This document shows positions 55,757-64,000 of a DNA stretch of 64,000 bases, in pieces; positions within the stretch are counted from its first letter, which is position 1, and the number at the start of each line of letters is the position of its first letter. Source of the DNA: Anaeramoeba flamelloides (Eukaryota > Metamonada > Anaeramoebidae); the NCBI GenBank assembly GCA_027625915.1, contig JANTQA010000033.1:372001-436000 (forward strand). The letters are read 5' to 3'. The translations under genes were made by a program, and so were the position numbers. The notes below the pieces were generated by a model. It was not told the origin of the DNA and did no database searches. It saw only the letters and a program-made list of their open reading frames with translations.

Positions 55757-56334
55757 TATTTCCAATAAAGTGGGGCAAATTTATTTTAAAATATATTTAT
55801 GTAACACATTCTTCAAAATAGGATTTAAATATCCAAAATCATTAACCACCATTTATAGATTCTTGATAATAATTCAATTTGTTTCTTAGTATTGTTTTGC
55901 AGAAATAAAATATATTAAAATTTATGATCTCGATTTTATCTGATATTTTTTTATGGTGAAAATTGGTGTTTATTATTTTCTTTTTGATCGAAAAAAATAT
56001 TTTCATAACTTGTATAATCTCAACAAAATTTACAATATAATTAAAAACATATAACTGCGTTTTCGTGTTTAAAAAATCATTTGTTCCCATTCCATATTTC
56101 CGGTTTTTTATTGAAATTGGTCGTACATTGTTTTAGCCAAAAAAAGATCTATTTTTTTTTCTCATTTTTTTGGGAATATTTCAACTAACATGCTTTGAAT
56201 TAAATATATAAGTGGTTGATTCAATCGGTATAAATATTAAACTTAATTTGGTATTATTGATTAAAGATTACCATCACTAAAAAAGATTATTTTTTATGAA
56301 ATGTAAAAAAAAATGCCCCACTTTTTTGGAAATA
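55757..56334 (+). mobile_element. 578-bp non-autonomous DNA transposon, copy 3
   Basis: TATTTCCAATAAAGTGGGGC at the left and GCCCCACTTTTTTGGAAATA at the right are inverse over 20 bp with one mismatch, making this the cleanest copy. It matches 20650-21227 and 28730-29307 at identical length. The minus-strand frame 55842-56090 is chance. Confidence 0.8.
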
Positions 56335-56509
56335 CCTAATATATATATTCGTTTTAAATTTTTTTCTATTATTTGAATGTAAATGATTACTTATAAAAAA
56401 CATTAATAACTGATTAACTTAAATTTGTTTTTATATTAGATTTGGAAAAATATAATAAATTGAGTTTTAGTTATAAACTTTTTGGAATCTGGTTTCGTTT
56501 TAAACGTCC

Positions 56510-57268
56510 CAATTCCAAAAAATTCAATTAAAAAAAAAATAAAAAGTATTCTCAATTCCAAAAAATACAAAGTTTTAGTAAAAAAAGTTTAAAAGTATTC
56601 TCAATAAAAAAAATTCAAATTTTTTAAAAAAAAGTTTCATATATCTCATATTCATCTAAAAATCAAATTACAAAAAAAACGGTTTAAAAGAAATCACAAT
56701 TACAAAAAATACAAAATTTTAAAAATAAAGTTTAAAAGGATTTCTCAATTTCAATATTCAAATTAAAACAAAAAATTACTTGTTTCTTTTTTGTTGTTTT
56801 AATTGGGTTAAATTTCTTCAATTTAATACAAATTGTTTTTCTGAACGTATACAATCAATATAATTCAATTTGATCTAATTTATGGTTATTTTGTAACCAT
56901 CTATATTTGAAAAAGTAAGGATTTTATAACATTTCTTGAGAAAAAAAGAACTAATTTGAGAATAGTTAAAAATGAAAAAAAAAATTCTGAGATCTCAAAA
57001 AGACACAAAGAGTGACACCCTAAACTAACTTAGTTGTTTTCAAAACTATATCTTCAAACAATTCAAATTGGAAATCAAGTGTCTCGCTCATGGATTTTTT
57101 TTCTTAAAATGTCCTCTTTTTTGATTGATTTTTGGAGATTGATCGTTCTTCACATGTTGGATAGTTTTTGATTAGTTATTAATCAATCATTAAAATTACA
57201 ATTTTTTTTTTTTTGGATTTCAGAAAATTATTTTTAATCATAATGGTTCAACCCTTAAATTTCTTAAA
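56510..57268 (-). mobile_element. Diverged relative of the 39211-39902 TTAA element
   Basis: In reverse orientation to 39211-39902 it shares TGGAGATTGATCGT, AGTTGTTTTCAAAACT, AATTGGAAATCAAGTGT and AATTTATGGTTATTTTG-type blocks in order. Its right end keeps CAACCCTTAAA; the left end is lost. Considerably older than the 39211 copy. Confidence 0.55.
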
Positions 57269-57976
57269 ATAAAAAATGAAGTAAAAACTTGATTATTACA
57301 TACCCAAACTTACTTTAAAATACTATTAAAATAAATATATTCTTGATTTTAAAAATTGGATTAGTTTTTCTATTATTCAAAAAGTTCAAAATAACATAAA
57401 AATTATTTCAAAAAAATAAATTAAATATCTATAAAGAAAAAAGAAATCTAATTAACTGTATATAATTGAATAGAAATATTCTTTAAAAATAGCACCACTG
57501 AGTTTTGAAATAACCGAGTAAAAAAAATCTAGTTAATATCAAAAAAATTACAATAATTATCGAAAAGTTGAAAAAAATATAATTTCTTGATACAAAGAAG
57601 ATTCTGTTCAAATTAATTTTTTCTTTTTATTGGACAAAAAAATCAGAGAAAAAAACCAAATAATCAAATTATTCAAAAATTATCACAAAATACTTTTTTA
57701 AACCTGAGAATTTAAACTTATAATCTTAAAGAAATACCTTTTAATTTGATTTATTTCTAATTAATATATAACAAAAAAATCTTAATTTTTAAAATGAGTT
57801 CGTTAAAACCAAAGATTAAATCTATTAATCGACTGTATTATAATTTATCAATTTTTTTCGATATTTTCAAACAATTAAAATTTATTTAAATTAATAATTC
57901 TTATAAAAAATCCAAAATTACATTTTTAACTGGCTATATTTGAGTAAAAAGAGGTATAGTTTGATTATTAAATGAC

Positions 57977-58511
57977 TAAATCCAAAAAAAATTCCAAAAA
58001 TTTTTACAAACGCAAAATCAAAAAAAGGTACTAAAAAAATATAATTTATTGTATTTTTCAAAAGATATTATTTAAAAACATACCAATTACTATGTCTTAA
58101 TGTTTTTATCTGTAATAATTTCTATCCAAAGAAAAGAAAAAAAAATAACAAGAAAAAAAGAGATTAAAAGTGTCCAAAAATAAGTAACAAGTTACAATAA
58201 AAAAATGTATAAGTAAATTTGTTGAAATTTTACTGATAATTTTTGATAGTTCAACTGCTAGAAACAATCGACCAATTATATCTGATTTTTTAAAACTAAC
58301 TCACAGAAAACCTTCTATCAGCTATTGAAAAAAATTATCAATCTGCCAAAACAGGTTTAGTACCTTGGAAAAACGGAAATAAAACAAAAACTAGAAAATA
58401 AAAAATGAAATAGTTTGTAAAAACAAAATTATTTCGAAATTGAATACAAAGAGTATATTGTTATTCTTTCAATTGTTGAGGCTATGTCCAATTTTTTAGA
58501 ATTTAGTTTAT
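57977..58511 (+). mobile_element. Worn copy of the ~535-bp element
   Basis: It shares AAATTTGTTGAAATTT, AAATAGTTTGTAAA and the right-end TTAGAATTTAGTTTA with the copies at 40111 and 50724, but with many substitutions. No ORF. Confidence 0.5.
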
Positions 58512-58543
58512 TTCAATAATTCAGATTTGAAGTTGATAAATTT

Positions 58544-59165
58544 ATGAACAAACTTTCAGCCAAAGATATTTTTACATATTATTATAATATAGTTTTAACT
58601 CTAAAAAAAGAAAATTTTATAAGAAGAAAAACAATTTTGAAATTTATAATAATTACTGTTAATAAAAAGAAATTACAATTCAAAAATACATTAAAAGAAT
58701 TATTTCAGTCAAATTTTAAAAAATTAATAAAATTTAACAAAAGAATCAACAATAAAATTAATTAGAATTTAAAAAACCTTAAGATTTTTCAAAAAGAACT
58801 ATATAAATATAAATACAAGGAGATGCCAAAATTTACCAGTTGGAAGGTACAAAAATATTCTTAATATAATAAAAAACCAAAATTATTTATTTGTAACTAA
58901 AAATATTTAAGTTATCCATCAAGTTCAATATTGTTAAAATTTAGTTCATTTACAAACTGCTTAAATAGATATTACTATGTTATGAAAATAAATTCAAATA
59001 AATTTTGTCTTTTATGTTTAAAATATAAGCAAAAGGACATTATAGAAAATATTTATCATTTTTAATGGGTCTATCCTTCCTATGAAAAGGATAGATTAAT
59101 ATTTTATAACAAACTAATAGAATTAAATCTTAATGAAATATTTTTAAACTGTGACATTTTGAAGA
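58544..59165 (+). pseudogene. Decayed LINE-like C-terminal fragment
   Basis: A plus-strand frame around 58990-59160 reads FCLLCLKYKQKDIIENIYHF, one in-frame stop, then WVYPSYEKDRLIFYNKLIEL. The pattern C-x2-C ... H ... P-x-Y-x3-R is that of the zinc-binding segment at the C-terminus of non-LTR ORF2 proteins (zf-RVT type), with the last Cys replaced by Tyr. The Lys-rich 73-codon frame 58544-58765 just upstream may belong to the same fossil. No RT palm motif is present. Confidence 0.35.
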
Positions 59166-59512
59166 CTATTTTAATTAATTAAGAATCGTGAAATTTATGA
59201 TTTTACGCTTAAATTTCCTTTCAGAAATTAAACTATAAGGGCATTTAGGGTGTAAATTTACCATCTTCCCCAATATAAAAAATAAAAACGAACATTTTTA
59301 TATTTAACAAATCATTCAAAAATCTTATTAAAATTCGATCTGAAGAGTAAGTAATTAATTTTTGACCAGAAATAATTTTTTAAAAAGATACATTTTCGCA
59401 TTAAAAACATAAAATCAATTATCTTTGTTTTTTTATTAAATAATACAAAAAAAAAGCCTGACTATGACCAAAATATTGATTTAAATATTCTCACAAAATT
59501 TGAAAAATAAAC

Positions 59513-60068
59513 TCTTTTTCAGTCAAATGGGTCCAGTTTTATTGAAGAAATAGAACATATTATATGAGTTTAATTCTTATTCTTCTCAAAATAAAATTTT
59601 CAATATTTAGATCAGAATCAATTTTTAGATCAAAATCATTTTTTCTCATTTTGTAATTATTTTTTTTGAATTTTACTTTTTTTTTTTTTTCTTCTTTAAT
59701 TTTTTTTTTAAAATTAAATTTGAAAAAAAAAAAATGTTTGAAACTCCAAATTAACAAAAAGAAAAGTTAGTCTTTTTATGTTCTATAAAAATTCATACAT
59801 TTACAAGTAAAAAATCTTATTGTCAACACTTTTAATTTTCCAAAAGAAATTGACAAATTTGCACGAGAAGTTCCAATGAAAGGGCCTAAAAAATTTTTTT
59901 AACATTTTTTTTTTTTGAAAATTTATGGTTTGTTAATGCTTTTCTTTTATGATTATCGAATCTTATATGAAGTTTATTATTTCTCGTATTTCTAAACAAT
60001 CTAAGTTTGGTTGATTCTTAAAAATAAAGTGACTTTTTCATTTTTGGCTCGTCCCCTTTGAGTGAAAT
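59513..60068 (+). mobile_element. ~555-bp DNA transposon relative, copy 3
   Basis: The left end TTTCAGTCAAATGGGTCCAG and the right end, inverse TTTCACTCAAAGGGGACGAG, are imperfect terminal repeats, matching those at 41030. The interior is A/T homopolymer-rich and non-coding. Confidence 0.5.
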
Positions 60069-60388
60069 GGAGTTTATTTTACAATTGGAGTTTATTATTT
60101 TGAAACTTTTAATTATGTGATTTTTTATTGATTTAGATTATCTGAGAAAAAGATGATGTTTAGTAAAACAAATAAAATAATAATTAATAAGAAAAAAAAT
60201 TAAAAGCAAATAAAAAAATAAAAAGAAAAACTTTTTTATTACTATAGGGTTGATGAGCAATTATAATATGAAAAGAAACTTAAATAGAAACCAAGATACT
60301 AAAAAAAAAAAAGATTAAAATTGACCAAATTTTACTAAAAAGATCATGACAGAAATCAAAAGATGAATATTATTTTATGTAGAAATTT

Positions 60389-63300
60389 TTACCAATCAGC
60401 ATTTAATTCTTCAAAATATGCTTGACCCTCACCGCAAGCTGGACAGAAATATGGTGCTTGTACACCCCAATGGAGATAACCACAATTCAAACATCTCCAA
60501 ACAACAACTTCTTCTTTAGTGAATACTTTATCCTTTTTAAGATCTTCAAGTAATTTGACATATCTTTCTTCATGATGCTTTTCAGCTACACTAATGTGTT
60601 CAAATAATTTTGCAATTTCTTCAAATCCTTCTTCTCTTGCAACCTTAAATATATTATTGTGATTTTTAAAAAAAAAAAAAAATTAAGAAAAAAAATATTT
60701 GAAAAAATGAGTAATGGGTATATTTATGAAATTTTGACATTTTTACAAAATCTTTATGTAAATTGTTCCAAGAATGCAATTAAGAATCAGGATCTATTTT
60801 AACTTTTTAAAAAAAAAAGAGATTTATTATTGAACTTTGGTCTATATACACAGCTTGAATATTTTTGTAAAATTCTTTTCATTTTTTTAAAAAATGATCT
60901 ATTAAATGGTAGATTTGGGTTACAATTTTTAGTAAAACATTAAATCATTTATTAATTCTATAGTTGTTTTTAAAAAAATGTGACAAAAAATCTTTGAAAA
61001 AGTATTGATAAAACAGTTGATTAATTTTCATTGGCCTATTTTCAGTTCTTTATTAAAAACTTTTTTGGTCAAACTTTTGTAAAAGTACTTTATTTCTGAA
61101 ATTAACTTTTTGTTTTTTCCCAAATGCTAATATCACTTTTGTAAACATTCTTTAATATTTCTTTATCAACACCCTTTTTTTTTCTTTTTAAAAATAGGTA
61201 GACAGTTGATCGAGTATTAATTTGAATTCTTGGTTAATGAAAAATTGAAAAACATTCAATTATTTTTAACGCTGTACAGCTGCTTTAAAAAAGTGAGGAA
61301 TAAAGATTTTTAAAAGAACAGACTTAAAGTTTTCAAAAATGTTATTACAACTACTAAAAAGTATAAATCAAACACTTTTAAAAACTTTAAGTCTGTCCTT
61401 TTAAAAATCTTTATTCCTCACTTTTTTAAAGCAGCTGTACTTTTTTTTATACGTTGCTGAGTGCTTATATGTCTTTCGCTACAATTTCGGTATTTTTTTA
61501 TTTTTTCTAGTTTTCAGCTAACATCAGAAAAAATAATATTAACTCTTATTTGGATATAAAAAATGAATGGGAAATGTTGATCAAGAAACTAATAAAGAAA
61601 AAAAAAAAAAAAAAATACCAAAGATAATAAATCGAAATGATTTTAATTTATTTTGGGAACATTAATAAAAAGTTTATTAATTTGTAATTGAATTAAGAGT
61701 ACTAGTAAAAATTTAAATTGAATATGGCACAAAAAGTTGGGTTAAACTCTATTTTAATCGAATTTAAATGTTTTTATTTATTAAAAAAAATTCTTCAAAA
61801 AAAAAACATTATTCCCATATATTAAAAAATATATTTATTATTTGTAGAAAAAAGGATTATCTGAATTTTATTTTCTGTGAATATTACTCTTATGACTAAT
61901 AATACATTTATTAACTTTAAAGATTGTTTAGTAAAGAAATCTTTTTATGTTCAAAATTTGGGTTTTTCTTGAAGAAAATTTCTAATTTAGGGTAAAATTA
62001 TTTTTACAAATCCAAATTCAAAAATTTCCTTTAAAAGGTTCGAAAATCACATCCTCTTGATTTTCTTAGTTTATACTTCATTTTGTAATACTCAAGAGTT
62101 GATGGTAATAGTATAAGTATCGTTTCAGATAAAGTAGAAGGTATGAGAAGTAAGTGGTAAAAAAAAAAAAAAAATAGCTTTTTTAAATTTCTCTTGTTTT
62201 GATTAGAAATTTCGAAAAGTTTTTGATTTCAATAAAAGTTTTTTGAATTTCCATCCAAAATCCTTTAAGGAAGTAGGTACATTTGGCCATTTATTAAAAA
62301 TTTTATTTGCGACAACCTTACTCAAAAAAACTTTTTGAGTACCATAAGATATTGAAACCTTGAAAATCAAAATACCATTCACTGCTTTATTTGTGAAAAG
62401 AACACAATCCCAAAGTAAATTAGAGTTGCACTTTCATTTTTCAATTTTTTGAACATTTTTTTTGATTAAATTTTTGAGTTTTTATTAAATAAGGTTTTTG
62501 ATCTCGAAATGTGTTTATACTAATGAGTAAAATAAATCAAAGAATAAAACCAAAAAATGGACTGAGAAGGTATTTTAAACAAAACTTTTCTTTTTGAAGA
62601 CCAAACAAGAAAAATCACCTTTCCAAATAAATTTGTTGAAATCAAAAATTCAAAAAAAAATGAAAATTCAAACCAAAAAATTTTAAAGTATTTTTGAATT
62701 TTTCAGTGTTTAAAAAGAGTGACGAGTTTAGTTTGATTGCTCAGAGTAGTTCCGTCATTGTACGAAATGACTTGATCGTGTATCAGAGTAATTTTTCCTT
62801 TTTCTCTTTTGAAGTTTGATAACTTTTATTATGATTCGCTGATCTAATAATAGAAAAATCTCACTCTTTCTTTTGTTTTCCCATTTCAATACGTTTCTCA
62901 ATAAACACAAAGGGAGAAAAAAAAAAAAATATTAATATTTTTTGAAAAAACTTACCTTTGCGAATTCTGGATAAAGAACTTCGTGTTCGTGTTTTTCTCC
63001 CATTGAGGCACTTTTTAAATTATCTTTTGTTGATCCAACTACACCAAAGTCGAATTCTGCATCAAATCTAACTTTTGAGGTTCCTCCTGTCATAGCTTCA
63101 AAAAAACGTTTTGCATGAATCTTTTTTCAAAAAAAAAAAAAAAAGAAGAAGAAAAATTTTTAAAAAAAAATTTTTAAAAAAAATAATAAAAAAAAAAAAT
63201 AAAAAAAAAAAAAAGGAAAAGCAAAAAGAATTTTACTTTTTCTTGTTTTGCTGTTTCGTCAAAAATTTTGGAAATTTTGACATAACCTTCTTTAAATGCT

Positions 63301-63602
63301 TTAGCGGCAAAGTAAGTATATCTTTTTAAGATTAAAATTCATAAAAAATAAAAAAACAAAAAAAAGAAGTAATTAAAAGACTTTTGGAAAAAAAAAAAAT
63401 ATCACAAAAAAAAAAAAAAAAAGAAAAAAAACCTGTTTCTTGCTTGACTTTCACCAGCAAAAGCTGTCATTAAATTGACTTTTGTTTTAGTGTTCTCAAG
63501 GTTGATCTTCTTCTTTTTTCTGGACTTTTTTGCAAAAAAAGTATTTGCTATGAGGTTCGAAGAAACTTTTGTAACTTGTGATTGGTTGAAAATGTTTAAC
63601 AT
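60389..63602 (-). CDS. Rubrerythrin with N-terminal extension
   Basis: Non-heme diiron peroxidase that reduces H2O2 in anaerobes. Exons (minus strand): 63602-63433, 63321-63237, 63120-62956 and 60643-60389; 224 aa, phases 2, 0, 0, all GT-AG (the first donor is GTTTTT). The ferritin-like domain carries the iron ligands in GESQARNRY, ETAKQEKIHAKRFF, GEKHEHEVLYPEF and SVAEKHHEERY. The C-terminal rubredoxin-like domain has CLNCGYLHWG and CPACGEGQAYFEE, four Cys for Fe(SCys)4. About 45 residues precede the usual start; they are basic and hydroxylated (MLNIFNQSQVTKVSSN), compatible with targeting to a mitochondrion-related organelle. An inner Met (about residue 45, MTAFAGES) would give a cytosolic form. 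Intron 3 is 2.3 kb and holds a hairpin transposon and an old repeat; introns 1 and 2 are 111 and 116 nt. Confidence 0.93.
61275..61439. mobile_element. 165-bp hairpin element inside rubrerythrin intron 3
   Basis: TACAGCTGCTTTAAAAAAGT at the left is mirrored by ACTTTTTTAAAGCAGCTGTA at the right. Arms of about 65 nt differ at only a few positions and enclose a ~35-nt loop. TA ends, non-coding. It lies inside transcribed sequence, so the pre-mRNA would contain the hairpin. Confidence 0.85.
62200..62580 (-). repeat. Old interspersed repeat, uninterrupted copy
   Basis: Reverse-complement match to 38930-39210 joined to 39903-39960, with TTTACTTTGGGATTGTG, ATGGTACTCAAAAAG and ATGTACCTACTTCC in order. 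It serves as the empty-site reference for the TTAA element at 39211. It lies in rubrerythrin intron 3. Confidence 0.55.
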
Positions 63603-64000
63603 AATGAAAAAAGTTGAGAGATTTTAAAAAAAATGATTTTGAAGGGAAATTATTTTACTTTTGAGATCGGTTGTTAAAAAAGAATAACAAGTGTGTCTAT
63701 AGAATATTATGAAGACACTTTGAGATTTTATTAACTTTTATACATCAAAACAAAAAAACAAATAACTAAGTTGTCAGTTAAAGGAAAGATTGAAATACAT
63801 TCAATTGTTTTTCAACGTTTTGTGATTTAACAGTCAAATGTTAAGATGTTATTTTTTGGAAATAAGGTCATTTGAAAAAAAAAAAAAAGTGTGGAATAAT
63901 ACTACGTTTTATTTATAAAAAAGAATTTTTAAGAAAAAAAAAAGAAAAAACGAAAAAAACGATCGAAAGATTTTAGATTTTCAATATTTGTGACTTTAAA
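63603..64000. promoter_or_regulatory. Upstream region of the rubrerythrin gene
   Basis: The 398 bp upstream of the rubrerythrin ATG reach the window edge. They are AT-rich with A runs and no recognisable promoter motif or repeat. No other gene is seen. Confidence 0.35.

Larger units (their letters stand above)
53623..60388. other. Transposon-packed intergenic region
   Basis: This 6.8-kb gap between the tRNA and the rubrerythrin 3' end has no gene. It holds a 235-bp hairpin (54354-54588), fragments of TTAA-type and ~535-bp elements (54715-54830, 55440-55735), a full 578-bp element (55757-56334), a diverged TTAA-type relative (56510-57268), a worn ~535-bp copy (57977-58511), a LINE-like fossil (about 58544-59165) and another element (59513-60068). 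Confidence 0.6.

Noticed and set aside
58544-58765. 73-aa Lys/Ile/Asn-rich ORF as a stand-alone gene
   Set aside because: Composition is that expected of A-rich DNA, and it lies between a worn transposon and a LINE-like fossil.
63111-63329. Lys-rich plus-strand frame across rubrerythrin introns and exons
   Set aside because: It arises from A runs of intron 2 and the antisense of exon 2.
1-64000. CRISPR arrays, bacterial operons, rRNA genes or virus-derived elements
   Set aside because: No spaced direct repeats, no ribosome binding sites or polycistrons, no rRNA core motifs, and no capsid, protease or integrase-like frames were seen.

Overview
This is a very AT-rich eukaryotic window with seven recognisable protein genes and one tRNA. 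Coding regions are short islands with GT-AG introns, K/E-rich and poly-Asn tracts, and long A and T runs. All seven genes end in TAA. An intron-containing rubrerythrin, an oxygen/peroxide-defence enzyme of anaerobes, together with very large BEACH and 7TM-type proteins, suggests an anaerobic free-living protist. An Anaeramoeba-like metamonad or another AT-rich amoeboid is my best guess; this is inference from style, not a match.

Layout. 1-3747: foldback repeats and one unexplained coding-like fragment. 3748-14976 (+): giant neurobeachin/LYST-type BEACH protein. 16712-22832 (-): importin alpha, reconstructed as five exons including a 25-nt microexon and a 4.2-kb intron. 24123-25292 (+): TOM1/GPR137-like seven-TM protein. 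30864-31964 (-): coiled-coil protein with proline repeats and a C-terminal UBA domain. 35755-37320 (-): two near-identical ING-type PHD fingers fused to a C-terminal Swi5 domain. 44596-47527 (-): secreted or lysosomal acid lipase, four exons. 53541-53622 (-): tRNA-Leu(UAA). 60389-63602 (-): rubrerythrin, four exons, with an N-terminal extension that may target an organelle.

The genes do not form a pathway; they are ordinary single eukaryotic loci. The space between them, and their long introns, is packed with non-autonomous DNA transposons: a 578-bp family (three full copies of identical length), a ~535-bp family, a ~200-bp TA-flanked hairpin family, TTAA-flanked elements resembling piggyBac derivatives, other foldbacks, and at least two decayed LINE-like fragments. 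Two nested insertions have empty counterpart sites elsewhere in the window, which fixes their target sites as TA and TTAA. No intact transposase or reverse transcriptase is visible.

The best candidates for new biology are the PHD-PHD-Swi5 fusion, which would place a recombination mediator on methylated histone H3, and the importin alpha whose major NLS-binding groove has lost most of its Trp/Asn ladder while the minor groove keeps it. Exon joins were checked by hand for GT/AG, phase and family alignment, and all coordinates come from reading the sequence without software.
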